The position numbers and the translations under genes were made by a program. 64,000 nucleotides of DNA, from contig NC_079373.1 of the NCBI RefSeq assembly GCF_021018895.1, forward strand, positions 17,727,501-17,791,500, in the 5' to 3' direction. Below, one piece after another: positions 43,201 to 64,000 of this stretch. The notes below the pieces were generated by a model. It worked only from the letters and a program-made list of their open reading frames with translations. It was not told the DNA's origin and made no database searches. Source of the DNA: Seriola aureovittata. Its lineage: Eukaryota > Chordata > Actinopteri > Carangiformes > Carangidae. Every line of letters begins with the position of its first letter. Position 1 is the stretch's first letter.

Positions 43201-46200
43201 CTGGGCCATCTTGTCTGGATAGCGCTGCTGGCAGGTTGTGAAAATCCTGAGCAGACCTTCCAGACACAGCTGAGACAGGCTGGAGCGCTTTTCCTTCTTC
43301 CCTGCCTCCTCCACCACGCTGGGGATGTTGGTGTAACGCCACATCAGCACGCTGTGTGGACATTTAGACAGAGACGGATCACTCATTGGTCCGACGGTGT
43401 CACGGAAAACACAACCGTGAAGGCAGTTTAACTAAACGCTGTTATTCAGGCCATGGGATTCCAACCTTGTCATGTCACAGAGGAAGCGGAAAGTCCTGTC
43501 TGTGTTCTGTCCATCTGGGCCATCTGTGTGTCCAGTGTCCTCCAACTGCTGGATCTTCTGTACAGCTACACTTACTGCATAACGTACAAATTCTCCACTT
43601 GAGCGCAGCACCGAGAGAGCCTCCTCTTTGCTCTGAGTACTGTCTCTGAAAGAGAATCCAATTTTGTTTGACTTTTTTTTTTCCTCTTTTTTTTCTTGGC
43701 GTCCCAAGTTTAGATAGTATTTCTCACCTTTAGCTCATCCATTTTGTTTGGTACTTGTAACTGTGCAGTAATCTCACAGCATTAGTGAACATTTACCTGA
43801 AGAGCACAGTGAGGAGAGTTGATATGAAGCTCAACGAGAGTAAACTGCGGGGGGTCTTGTGTGAGGGCACTCGACCTTTTCCAGATTTCTCCTTCAGAAT
43901 CTCAGACAGCTTGTGGTAGTGGTTAAATAGCTGCATGAGCTCCTCAAAGCGGCTTTTACTGCAACACACAGAGGCATGATTTAAAAATTCAGCACGGTAA
44001 CGACATTCATGCTACACAACATCCGTACAAAGTGAGGTGGTGGGTTGTTACTTGTAGTTGGCTTTGATGAAGTTGTACTCCATGAGAACCTCATACACTC
44101 CCATCACGAGCACTGCATAGATATTATTCTTCAACCCAACACTGGATCCCATGGAGAACTCTGCTGACTTGTCCTTATCAACACACAGACAGTATACAGC
44201 TTAAGATGCACAGCTGATACACAATTCAACAAGAAAATGTTAATTAATTTATTTCTGAGATTCAAGACGACAGATGCTCATTTCCTTCCTGCTTACACTT
44301 CTCATAAGGTTTCCCATATTTTCTTCAGCCAGACTACTAATTGTATAATTTATTAATAGTTTATTATTTTATATTTTTGTTATTTTTTTAGGGCATTTTC
44401 ATTTATTATTATAGCCACAGTGAGAGTAAACTCAGGGAGAAAGAGGCGATCAAACAGTTAATTTTATTAAAATTACAATCCTTCTCCTCTTACTGCTTTG
44501 TGCTGGTCACTAAATTAATAAGGAAGACTAATAAAGTGTTATTAAAGCTGATGATGGAAAAATTATTCCACATCTAGACCAGAGAGTGTGAGAGTTAAAG
44601 TCATCATTTTCTACACTGTGTCAGGAATGCATACCAGTTCAAAGTCCTCCATTTCACTCTTGATCATGCGTCTTGTCATGCTCTCTAGAATTGTCTGTAG
44701 TTCAGACTGGTATCCTTCCTCCTCTTCCTCCTCATCGTCGTTGCTGTCGTCAGTGCTGGGGTTGGCTGATCGCCGCATGTTCTGCAGCCACAGCAGGCAA
44801 TGTATAGTGCAGCTCACCAGATGGGCCTGAGATGGAACAAACGCTATTTATAGCAGACATTACCACAGCAACATTTGCACAGTGAACCAGGAGCACAAAG
44901 TCGCAGACATGCTGCTGCAGTGCAGACAGAGTACCAGTGGCTCCTGGAGGTAGACTTGGTCTCCATGAGCTGTGATGCACGCCTCCAGCTTCACCGGGGG
45001 CAGGAGGTCTTGTTCAGGCTCATAGTACCGCCTCAGCTAAGGATACAAAAATATGACTTACAGCCTCCACACATATAAATAACATGACAAACAGACCATT
45101 ATTTCTGACAGTTTGCACTTAAATGGCACACCTGTGAGAAAAGGGTCTGCATGATGGAGCTTGCAAGCTGGGAGTTGCGGCGGAGAACATCGTAGAATCC
45201 CTGAAACGAGCAAGAATTTGCCCTCTCAGCATAGAAATCTGAATCTTGTTTGGACTTGAAAGATGTATTAAAAAAAATGCTTGAGGTGGAGTAACATTAT
45301 TTGCTGCTTCGCTTTTAAGACTATCAGAGATAGTATTTAATTCAAATGAACAAAGTTTATAAAAGTAATCTCTAACCTCATAAAGCATAAGGCGCACATC
45401 AGCCTGCTGGCTCAGGCAGCGACGCAGGCTGCTCAGGATCTCCAGACAGAACGCTTCATTGGCAGCAGAGTTGTAACGAGAATGAACGTCCACTTGGACC
45501 TATTCAGGGGTTCAGACAGACAGTTAACATTAGATAGATCATTCTTAAAATTGCACATATTTTCACAGCTGTTTTCCAGCACCCTCGTTGCACATATGCA
45601 TATATGTAAAGACCACATATACACAGTCTAACTGTACCTGACTGGAGGAGATTGTCTGGCTACACTGGCTCGACGCCAAGCTGCCCAACACTTTGAAGTT
45701 CTTCAGCAGCAACAAGAAGCCAGTCACTGCAGATTTCCTGCCGTCCAGTTGACTGGTAGAAAGTTATTTAGAGGGGAGAAAAGTGAAGGAAATTATCTTT
45801 ATTTCAGCTGTTAAACTGCCTTTCTTTTTAATTACTATTAAGATATCAAATGCATTAACCAAAGCATGATTAATTAATTATAAAATAAACCTCATCTGAT
45901 TAAGAGCACAGGAGTACACACCTGGAAAACATGGCCTTGCGGAGAACTAGAATCAAAGCGTCTTTCAAGGACATACTGACTTTGAGCAGAGGCTGGAGAT
46001 TAAACAGAGAAAAACGATTAAGTAAAGGAACAGATACTTGTACAATGTGTTTGCGTGTGTTTTAGGTACCTGGACAGCTTTCAGTAGACCCTGAACAGTG
46101 GCTAAGGGCAAGTATGACAGGTGGTCAAATGTCTCTGTGACCTTGGAGGATGACTCCAGGAGGATCATGGGAGCAGAGATCACAATGTCAGAGAAAAGGT

Positions 46201-49200
46201 CTGATGTTATTGGAAAAAAAAAACATATAAATTTTGTTAAAATCTAGTCTCTAACCAGACAAATTAGACACTGGTGTGTATCTGAAATCTGGAACCAACG
46301 TCTGAAGGTTGTAATTACCTAAATAATGATTGACAGGGGAAGCGGTCTTTGTGACCAGACGATTCAGGACCTGCTCCAGTATCTCGCCTCTGATAGGCTC
46401 ATGCATCTGCCGCAGAAGAACACACATCCTCCAGTCGCTATCAGTCGTTTACATAGTGATAATTCTATAAAACAAAAACCAAATGTTACCTTAAAGCCCT
46501 GGAGGAGCACCTGACCTCCCAGCTTACATGCCTGCTGATTCGGGGTCCTGGCTACCGTAGCAGACCCCTCTGTAGTCTTGCCAAATGGTCCTGGCTTGGG
46601 TCCAAATGTGTCCATGAGGAAGAAGCCCAACTGCACCAGCCCCTGGGTCACATGATCCCACCCAAACACGCTGCACAGGTGGAAGAGTAGTGCCCATATG
46701 AAAAAATTAAAAACAAATCTATATATTTCATTTATTGTATTGTGAAGGACGTGTTTTTCTAATTGCGTTTTATACTAACATAAGCACATGCCTAGTTTTT
46801 ATGTTAAAAGTTTGAAATAGATTAATAAATATGTTCTGACCTGTTCTTGACCGTGTCAAGTATCATCTCAGCCACACTGCAGTGCCCAGGCAGGAGGTCC
46901 TGCAGGAAGTTTGACCCCTGCTGCATCTGCTCATCCTTGAAGCTCTTGATGATTGCCCCCTTCAAAAGGTCATACACCTACCCAGATCGCGGAAAGGAGA
47001 AAGAAAAATTAGCAAACAGAAGAGATAAAACGCAATAAGACTCAAATGACTATAGGAAAAATAATTTTGATTTCTCACCTGCTCTTCATAGCGCTGGATA
47101 CGTGCCACTGAGAGCAACAGGGCAACACTGAAAGGACACAGGTCGCCATAGGACGTCTGGAGGAATGGTAAGAATTATAGCATACCCAACAGTACATATT
47201 TATTCATAATCTCAAAAAATAATCTCAGACAAATAAGTCATAAATAACCTTAAAGCTCTTCAGGAATTCTCTCCCGAGTTCATGGTCTAGTCGTATAGCA
47301 AAGACTATGTGGAGGATGGCAGTGCCCTCCACGTGCCTCAACTGGTCCTGTGGAATGGACTGAACCTCTAGATCCAGGCTCCTGATGAACAAATAGTGAA
47401 ATATAACACTCAGTAAAATGAATGTAGGCAGTAAGATGCAGAGTAAATTTGTCACTTGCAGTGTTATGAGAGACTCACTCTCCATGTTTCTGCTCTTCTT
47501 CCTGGCAAACATCTTGCTCCTTAAAATAACCAATGATTCCATCCAGGACCTGTTTTTTACAACCCTAACAGACAGGACAGGGCAGACTTAAAATATTTAA
47601 AACAAAGCAGAAGATATTTTTACCTGCACATAAACACACACACACAGACACACGCGCACCCACACACACACCTTTGCAGACAGAAGCAGCAGTTGGTAAA
47701 CCAGCGGTGGAATCTCCTGCAGATCCAGTTTGGTGAACATCCGCAGTACTTTCTCCATCAGGAACTGCAGCTCCTCCGATGACAGGGGCACATCCCTACA
47801 ATGAGGCGGACACAAAAAAACTGCTGACTAGTTGCATGGCGTGCTCTTTCTGAGAGGTGGCACAAGAAACAAATAATAGCAGATGTAACATTGTGATATC
47901 ATTGCGAAACATCGTAAAAGATGAGGGCACTGCAATAAACTCTTATCGTTCTGAAAGAAAATTAATAGTGAGATGGTCAGTGGTGTTACCTGAACATGGT
48001 CGTCAGGTGAATAACACACTGTGGATCCCATCTGCATGAAAAAAATGAGTGAATCAATTAATAACAATGATTTGAGTTTAAAAGGACAAGAATATAGACA
48101 GCAAAATACTGGCAACAACTCCCTTGCACATGTAAATACAGTTTCAAATCTGCACCGTCCTCACCTGCTTGAGCAGAGGCTGTTGATCAGCTGCTTCTTG
48201 TATTCCTCACCACTGAGTTCTCCTAAAGTTAAGTTACAAGCAACCATTCATCATCTTTTAAAAAGGTCCATCTTGTAGATAAAATCACTAGGCAAGATAT
48301 TGATATATTTGTAAAATAATAAATAACAAAGTTACTGTGGCTAGTAATTTGCACTTACCTTTGCCATAAGACAAGGCTTCACAGGCTGCAAGGGCAGTTA
48401 GCACAGTAGGAAATAGCTCCAGGGATTTCCCATTGCCCATTTTTCCCACCTTAATGGCTTCAACAAAAAGCGACGCCAGTTGTGCAAGAGAGGATCCAGA
48501 CAGTGTATGAGTCTGTGTATAACATTTAAAAGGCAAACTGGAATTAGATTTCAGTTAAGTCTGTGGCATACATTACATACAGCACGAACAAAGGAAAGGG
48601 AAAAGATGTGTCCAATCCAATCAATGTCAAAACTGATGGACAGGACAGGATGCTCTGAAAATTCTTTTGGTATGCTGATGTAGTGAATCAATCCATGTTT
48701 CTAATCCTTGTATCCTAATAACTTTAGGAGAGCTCAAAATAGCATTTAGCATTGATGGGTTATTTGATTGCTGACTCAAAACCCATACATTTATTGGCCA
48801 ATACAACCACAATCCTGGCAGAGGCAAGAAGTTACTTAACCTTATATGCTTGTCATTACTTGTCGCTGCCCTTTGACTGAAGAAGCATTATTATGCATAT
48901 ATGCTATAAAAATGAATACTCTAGAAAAGTATCATCATCAAGCTTTTTTTTCCTTTTTGTTTACCTCAAGCATCAGCAGTCCAATGATATCAGACACCAC
49001 CTCAGTCTGAAGGTTCCCAGACTCACACAAGGGGATGCAGTGTTGATAAACAAGAAGTCTGCGGTTCGATCCTTCAGTGGAACTGGAAGGAGAACCTGAA
49101 CAACAAAGCATATTTTTGGGGGTGGGAGTCTCATTTTTGCATATATTTGCCAGTCAGTGGAGAGGGACGGGAAAGGAGGGGATGACATGCAGCAATTAGC

Positions 49201-49654
49201 CCGGGATGGATTCAAACCCGTTTAAAAATATCCTTGTGATAGGAGTCAAGCGTGATATTGAACTTGATGTAGTTCATACTAACATTACTGATGCATCTGA
49301 AGATAGATGTGGCAATATAAACGTAACAGTTGTGTTGGTGTCAAATCACTCACATACCAACAGTACCTGTATGACAATGTATAGCCCACTTACCTTCAAA
49401 TATGCCTTTAATCATGGCACTAACGTTCTTGCCCTTTAATGCGCTGTTGGTAATCACAGTGATGAGCTAGAAAGCACATAGTGGAGAGGTAAGTATTTCG
49501 GACAGTGCCACTGTTCTTTTAAAGGAGATTTGAGATAAAACCGGTCATTTTCGATAACAACCTGGTCATTCTTGAGAGAGGACAGGTACTTCTGAAGTTC
49601 GGCGGTACTGTCTCCTCCTGACAGTAAGAGGATTTTATCAATTTCTCCCTTCAT
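40269..49654 (-). CDS. fanci: Fanconi anaemia group I protein
   Basis: Nuclear partner of FANCD2. The ID2 clamp closes on DNA after monoubiquitination in crosslink repair. Exons: 49654-49562, 49466-49394, 49095-48965, 48512-48359, 48222-48165, 48031-47990, 47795-47672, 47564-47479, 47381-47249, 47156-47079, 46977-46841, 46670-46490, 46406-46319, 46200-46070, 45992-45922, 45752-45638, 45499-45377, 45200-45132, 45036-44935, 44826-44635, 44173-44052, 43958-43797, 43645-43466, 43351-43185, 43100-43024, 42820-42704, 42626-42575, 42490-42363, 42031-41966, 41852-41756, 41627-41455, 41364-41308, 41220-41161, 41077-41015, 40926-40831, 40651-40550, 40331-40269; 1320 aa (human 1328). VLRKAMF places the ubiquitin acceptor at K522 (human K523). 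SQ sites at S555, S558 and S564 match the human ATR sites S556/S559/S565. The acidic loop DDEEEEEEG is present. The basic tail KQKKRKQ is a likely NLS. Start at MKGEIDKI is just after a 5'UTR acceptor at 49662. Confidence 0.98.
49134..49222 (+). mobile_element. SINE-like fragment in fanci intron
   Basis: The words TTGCCAGTCAGTGGAGAGGG, ACGGGAAAGGAGGGGATGAC, ATGCAGCAATTAGCCCGGGA and GGATTCAAACC follow the order of a tRNA-like interspersed repeat common in teleosts. About 90 bases, in the intron between fanci coding exons 2 and 3. Confidence 0.5.
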
Positions 49655-49900
49655 GATCGACCTGCAAACGGACAAAAGTGGGTGGTAAACGCAGAAAGAA
49701 ATTCCCGTTTGTTGTCAACCTCAGCAGGGCTAAACTTGATCAACGTAGTGCACGAATGGAAGGTTTGCAGCCAATTTAATTTAGTCACTTAGTCCGTGAA
49801 AAGGTCAAATCAAGCATTCTGTGTCTTTGGTAACGCTTTCATAATAGTAGATGAACTTCCCGCCAGTGGACACTTCCTGTTTTGCTTGGTGGTTGCCACA
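49655..49900 (-). promoter_or_regulatory. fanci 5'UTR and promoter region
   Basis: A splice acceptor (TTTTGTCCGTTTGCAG) ends at 49662, 8 bases before the ATG, so a non-coding exon lies upstream. On the minus strand an E2F-type word GGCGGGAA (49864-49857) and an ETS-type AGGAAGT (about 49878-49872) fall about 200 bases upstream of the ATG. Both are typical of S-phase DNA-repair genes. The start site is not determined. Confidence 0.4.
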
Positions 49901-50532
49901 TTCGACACAAAGTGTCCCACAATCACAGCATTTGAGCATGTCTGTTACATTCCACTGTAATACACACAATACAATTTAATACATTAAAATACATACAATG
50001 GCATGACATATGTTGTTGTATAACGTGAAGTCATTTAACAATACGCTATATGTGTTTAAGTACGAGACTGTTTAGTGTTTTTTACAGACCTCTTCACAAG
50101 CCACAAAGATAAGCGTAGTTCTTTGCTGGGTTGCCAGGTCTGCTAATTTTGAATGACTTTAAGTTGCTTGATCCAGACCATCCATTCCCTTGAAAATCAT
50201 AGTTTTGGACTTTTTTGTTTTAATTGTTGAGCTTGCCTGTGTTGACTCTTTCTCTTTCTTGACGGATTGATCAAATATAAGCACGTATTGGTTACTACTG
50301 TAACGATAATCAATAATCTTTAATTTGAGGTTTTAGGATGGTAAGTAGACTATAATTTGTCTACGCTCGGACAGTGTTTAATAATTACTGAAAATTAGTC
50401 AGCTAACACCAAATATTAATGTGTTTTCTTAACACTGTAACAGTCATTCAGTATGAAAAAACGTATATATACGCACTAGAAAATCGTATGGTCAACCTTT
50501 AAATTAGTATGTACTTTCACATATTGTCAGTC
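49901..50532. other. Intergenic between fanci and tRNA-Arg
   Basis: AT-rich, no gene or known repeat recognised. Confidence 0.4.
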
Positions 50533-50605
50533 GGGCCAGTGGCGCAATGGATAACGCGTCTGACTACGGATCAGAAGATTCTAGGTTCGACTCCTGGCTG
50601 GCTCG
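50533..50605 (+). tRNA. tRNA-Arg (anticodon ACG)
   Basis: 73 bases. Acceptor GGGCCAG pairs with CTGGCTC (one G-U). A box TGGCGCAATGG, anticodon stem TCTGA/TCAGA with loop CTACGGA (anticodon ACG at 50566-50568, read as ICG after deamination), T arm CTAGG/CCTGG with B box GGTTCGACTCC. A T5 Pol III terminator lies just downstream (from about 50609). No intron. Shares the anticodon arm and variable loop with the tRNA-Arg(TCG) at 31392-31464. Confidence 0.96.
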
Positions 50606-51457
50606 AAATTTTTCCTCTGTAGAAAAACGACCAAAATTCAACAAGTAATGCATATTTTATTCAATTTCATAAATGTAAAACTGTGCGCTGTGACTTTTTC
50701 AAGTGAACAAAATATGCTATGGGATCGAGACTCCAGCACATGCTGTGACTAATGGTTTGACCAAATTTTACCAGGTGAGGTGTGCTCCACAGACAGCCCA
50801 ACACTACTGAGCACTTTTCTGCTATCAAACTAAACCCGTGAAAGATCAATATTTTAGCAATATGTGGCAGCAGGATTAACAATGATTCCCCGATTCCGGG
50901 GCTCTTTTAAAAATTGAAAAATCTGACGATTTTCCGTGGACAGAGGACAGGACGTCTCTAGCGGCTGGGAGCTGAGAAAATTTGGTGTTATTGGTAACTA
51001 TGTTTTGTAGAGAATTATTATTCTAACACTGAAGTACTGTTTGCAACGGATTTACATTACTATGCCATGAAGATTTTAAATACAAAAACGGCTTGTAAAA
51101 TATGATGCACTGCTACAGATTCATCTACCAAGCAGTATATGAGTCGACAAAATTATTTCTTGACCTCTGGACCCTATACGGACCATTTGTGAGCTCTGAA
51201 GTTGATTACTTGTGACTTAATATCTTGCTGGATGTCAAGCATAGATCCTCTTCATACACCTGCGTAATGATAACACACTGTACATGACTTCTGGTAGGAC
51301 GTAGAGGAGGAAGGAAAGTCACTACGCTCTATACGTGCACCGATGTGACGTCGGAAAATGTTTCTGCTCATGCTCGCAAGGACAGGAGGAGATCAGAACA
51401 GACTGCAGCTGATAGATGTGTTGTAGTGATGTAATGTTGCCTGTTTGGTGACTACGG
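50606..51457 (+). promoter_or_regulatory. Spacer and fbxo31 promoter/5'UTR
   Basis: The AT-rich part (to about 51280) shows nothing. Base composition rises in GC and CpG from about 51300. A CRE-like TGACGTCG at 51346-51353 lies 105 bases before the ATG. The 5'UTR appears continuous with the first coding exon, with no acceptor near the ATG. Confidence 0.4.
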
Positions 51458-57328
<5,871 letters not shown>

Positions 57329-57936
57329 TGCACCAAGCTTTAAGTCTCCTTCCACAATACAATGCATAACAAAAACCATTACACACGAATCACCTCTGTC
57401 CTCCGCCGGCAACAATAGTATCGTGATAGATCATGATCTTAACTCTCGAGGGTTCTATCTGTATGTGTTTCACAAACATTGGGTTTTACTGTCTAATTAA
57501 GCTAGCTATATCACCCTGAACTAGCACTCCCGCACTCCTGTTCCCAGACAAGCACTTTTAAAAGGTCTCTTGAGGCAATGTTTATCACCTCACCTCTGTA
57601 GAACCTTAATCCTCCAGTGCAGCATGATAACACGTCGCAAGTTCTTAATTTATTTATTTATTACCCGCAGGAGAAAAGGTATGATATTTCATACCGCTTA
57701 TTATGGATCAAACTGTATGTGCCTCTGATTCGAAAACCATGTCTGTACTCGGTAGTGCTTGAAGAAGGTGTCCAATGTATTCTGCTATATAGTATTATAA
57801 TAATGTCAGTGCCCAACATATTGAACTGCATGCTGCGTTTTATTTAGATCTTATCATACAGTACACTCATAATAATTATCTGATCATGATGTTTTTCTTT
57901 CATGAAGCAGCATGCCTTACTTTTTATTTTATATTA

Positions 57937-57938
<2 letters not shown>

Positions 57939-57970
<32 letters not shown>
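57939..57970. repeat. (TTA)n trinucleotide repeat
   Basis: About 10 TTA units within the inferred fbxo31 3'UTR. Confidence 0.95.
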
Positions 57971-59052
57971 TTTGCTTTTAAGACATCAGAATTTAGAAAA
58001 ATACAGCATCTCAGGTGTTTTTCTCTTTGCCACAAGTCAGTTAAAACCAGGACGAAAGTATTTATGTGTATAACAAAAATTTATGATGTTACATTCATTT
58101 TTTTTTATTTGTCCAATAGAAATACTGAGTGGGTTTTACAACCGGGCAATTTTCTAAACATTTGCGAGAGACGACTTGCTGTCTTATCATGCACCGTAGC
58201 TTCATAAGCCAGTGTTAGGCAGACTGATATGTCTTTGTCCTTTGAACTTTAGAGATATCTTTTTCAGTGATATGCTTTGGCTCATGGTCTTACATCAAAC
58301 ATACTTTTAATCTCACAACACCACCACAAAATATTATGTAAGTTGGAAAGATGTATTGCAATAGAATAGCATAATCTATACATAAACTGGATTTAATCAA
58401 AGTATCAAAATTATACAGTTTATGTGCTTATATAATTATGGTCTGAAACAGAAACTTGTCTTACCTTTGAAATGTATTGCATTTGTTGTGTTTAAATGGC
58501 TGTCACAGTGTTTGCCTGGCTTCATGCCTGCAAAGTTTTTCCCTCCACTTTTCCAATTTATTTCAAACCTGAGACCAGGCTTGCTGAACATTACACAAAC
58601 TAACAGCTCAAAGTGCATCTCCAAGTACCAAGTAAGTGTCTGTATGTCTCATTATGGCCTGATGGTGATGCCCAGTAGCTTTCTTACTCCAAGTGCACTT
58701 GTCTGGGCAAAATAGTGAATCATTCAAAACCACTGGCCAGCACTTTTATATCAGACTGCAGCTTTACTAAAAATCGCAAAAAAAAAAAAAAAAAAGATTG
58801 CTGAAGCAACATTTGATTTATTTTGTCACATTAAATTAATTTCCTCTCAATTTTAGTACATTTGTTTTATACATTCTCTTGTGTGTAAGCCCTCTGTACC
58901 CAGCTATTTGAATGATTTGCCTTTGAAAAGTCTTGCTTTGTACTATTTTCAATGCCATACACCTGATTTTGTGAAAAACAAACTAAGTTTGACCTATTGA
59001 ACTGCTCACATTGGACTTCAGGGAGCTTTTCAGCTTAAGCGCTCTTCTCAGT

Positions 59053-59058
59053 AATAAA
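59053..59058 (+). promoter_or_regulatory. Likely fbxo31 poly(A) signal
   Basis: AATAAA followed closely by a second AAATAAAA. The minus-strand carboxylesterase signal lies about 350 bases further on, so the two genes converge without overlap. Confidence 0.45.
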
Positions 59059-59406
59059 AATAAAAAACTGAAAAGAACCTCTTTGTTAAATCTGTTTATT
59101 TTTTCTGTTGTTTGTATGTGTATCACACTGTGGTCGTGCAAGAAAGCCATTCAAAACTCTTACCCACTATGATTATCTTTAGTGCCACAGTTGAATTTTG
59201 ATGACATAATAGTTTGTAGTACTTTGCTCAACAGAACTATATTACACAAGCCCTGTAATAAGCTAAGCCCAAAATAGCAAACCAACAAACCACTGTTGTT
59301 AGTGTAAACTATTATCTCAAATAATCCATGTTAACCCTTTCACATCAATTGTCAGTGTATGTGTGTGTGCCAGGGATACAAACAACCGGATACCTTCAAA
59401 AGATTT

Positions 59407-59412
59407 TTTATT
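59407..59412 (-). promoter_or_regulatory. Likely carboxylesterase poly(A) signal
   Basis: AATAAA on the minus strand 442 bases after the carboxylesterase stop codon. Confidence 0.45.
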
Positions 59413-59853
59413 TTGTATCAGAATCCAGATCACACAGTACGTGTATCCCATGACTTAAGATGCCTTTCTACTACATATTTCCTTTGGGGCGTTTAGATCT
59501 TATAGTAGTACTCCCTATTAGAAGTGATTTGCTCTAGATTCAAATTGATGTTCAATGTACACTGACTATAAAACAAACTAAGCTAACTTTAACTTTGAAC
59601 TCCCTACTGCTGCCACACAAACATTTTAAGTTCAACTTTGAAATTTTAAAATCTTAGGGTTTCAGGTTAAATTTTGAAAGGATCTCCTTTTTAAATTTCA
59701 TATAATGTATGGTACTTTGTAAAGGTTACAGTAAGTACTGCTGGATTTTTATTAGTTTCTCAGTGTCTTACAGCAAGTCTAATGCTTTACTGGCAGACTT
59801 GTTGGTGGTTCATGATGAAATCAATTTTTTAAAAATTGATTGAGCTGACTTTT

Positions 59854-62967
<3,114 letters not shown>

Positions 62968-63638
62968 CTGTCAGGATATTAGGACTGAGTGAGAATCATA
63001 ATGTGACATCTCACAATTTATCAGTTCAAGATCTTTTGCGGTTTGTGTTTACAAAATTGTGTGCAACTGACAAATTAGCTAGTCTTAGAAAATACAAAAA
63101 CTTTCCATTTGATTTTAGCCACAAGATATATTTTTCCCATCTCCAATTTTGCCATACTGTCTGTGTAACTAGTTCAAATTCATGTAACTGACTAGGACTG
63201 GAATAAATAGTTCATTAATCAGTTAGTTGATCAGCCATAAACTAATCAACAACAATTTTCATTGTTTCAGTCATTAATTAAGGAAAACTGCCAAACAAAC
63301 AATTTGAAGATGTCATCTTGGTCTCTGGAACAGTTTCCTTCATGATTACATTTTTTAGTATTTGTAGTAATTAAATTATATACAATTAATGATTAACCAA
63401 AAATACTGACAGATAAGAAAATAAATATTGTAATGATAGAAAAAACAATGAATAATTGTTCGTTGCAACTCTATTATGGTAGCACAACTAGTTTTCAGCT
63501 AAATCTAAACTAAAAATTAAACTAAAATCAAGTTAAACTGGAAAACGCTCATCCATTCAAACTGTGTTTACTGTTCAGGTTACAGAGCAACACCTTGATT
63601 CAACTTTGACACACTGAATGCAGTTTTATATGCAATGG

Positions 63639-63677
<39 letters not shown>

Positions 63678-64000
63678 TGTATGTTTGTGTATGTATGTGT
63701 GTGTGTGTGTGTGCGTGTGTGTGTGTGCGCGCGCGCGCGTGGACAACAGAAATGATTGCTAAAGCTAAAAAAGCACAAGATTACGAAAGAGGAAAAAGAC
63801 ATTCTCTAAGAGAATTCTCAATTGTGATACTTTTACACCCACATAAGGTTTGAACACACACAGTCATCCCCATAAAGACAGCATTTAAAAGGCTTATCCT
63901 GAATAATTAACTTAATTTTTCACCTTTGGACACAGCATATTGCCAGCAAGTAGGTGTAAGGTAACGCCGATTAGTAATGTGGAATATAAACCTCAGCAGA
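62968..64000 (-). other. Carboxylesterase 5' intron
   Basis: Begins (minus strand) upstream of the acceptor AATATCCTGACAG before 62967. AT-rich with no signal-peptide exon or other gene visible. Contains a long TG/CG microsatellite (63641-63741). Confidence 0.5.
63641..63741. repeat. Compound (TG)n/(CG)n microsatellite
   Basis: Interrupted TG repeat of about 95 bases ending in GCGCGCGCGCGCG. Long alternating purine-pyrimidine sequence of this kind can adopt Z-DNA. Confidence 0.95.

Larger units (their letters stand above)
57329..59075 (+). other. fbxo31 3'UTR (inferred)
   Basis: No other gene visible. The plus strand reaches a clustered AATAAA/AAATAAAA signal at 59053-59065, which would give a 3'UTR of about 1.7 kb. 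It includes a (TTA)n tract (57939-57970) and an A17-18 run near 58779-58797; the A-run could cause internal oligo-dT priming in cDNA. Earlier minor signals may be used. Confidence 0.45.

Overview
The window is nuclear DNA from a ray-finned (teleost) fish. Genes are split into short GT-AG exons, the intergenic DNA is full of CA/TG microsatellites and fish-type non-autonomous transposons, and the proteins are clear vertebrate orthologues. No prokaryotic, viral or CRISPR feature was seen.

Layout. (1) 586-3894 (+): last nine coding exons of an Rh-glycoprotein ammonia channel, rhcg; the first exons lie outside the window. (2) 4-29 kb: a protein-poor stretch with transposon remnants and simple repeats. 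It contains a mir-9 hairpin on the minus strand (25250-25335), which fits the position of human MIR9-3 between POLG and RHCG. Splice sites, a CpG/CRE/CCAAT promoter and a poly(A) signal let me propose a four-exon minus-strand host RNA (about 27.08 to 16.55 kb) with the hairpin inside exon 2. (3) 29535-30942 (-): tvp23a-like Golgi membrane protein, six exons. (4) 31392-31464 (-): tRNA-Arg(TCG). (5) 32527-40115 (+): polg, the mitochondrial DNA polymerase gamma catalytic subunit, 22 coding exons, 1197 aa. (6) 40269-49654 (-): fanci, 37 coding exons, 1320 aa, convergent with polg with only 153 bp between the stop codons. (7) 50533-50605 (+): tRNA-Arg(ACG). (8) 51458-57328 (+): fbxo31, 10 exons, 586 aa. 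(9) 59854-62967 (-): 12 exons of a type-B carboxylesterase whose signal-peptide exon is not visible.

In every gene exon phases were checked codon by codon, and all join without a frameshift. The polg-fanci-rhcg/mir-9-3 group corresponds to human 15q26.1. TVP23A, FBXO31 and the CES genes are on human chromosome 16, so the window joins two human synteny groups.

The genes do not form one pathway. polg (mitochondrial DNA replication) and fanci (crosslink repair) are a conserved tail-to-tail neighbour pair. The most unusual signal is in the mir-9 host: a spliced 51-codon open frame whose stop codon is the last three bases of mature miR-9-5p, preceded by an upstream ORF that overlaps its start as ATGA. 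Other points are a polg stop codon inside its own AATAAA signal, a two-codon polg uORF overlapping the start codon, a GC-AG last intron in fanci, and a TG microsatellite that replaces the pyrimidine tract of the last carboxylesterase intron.
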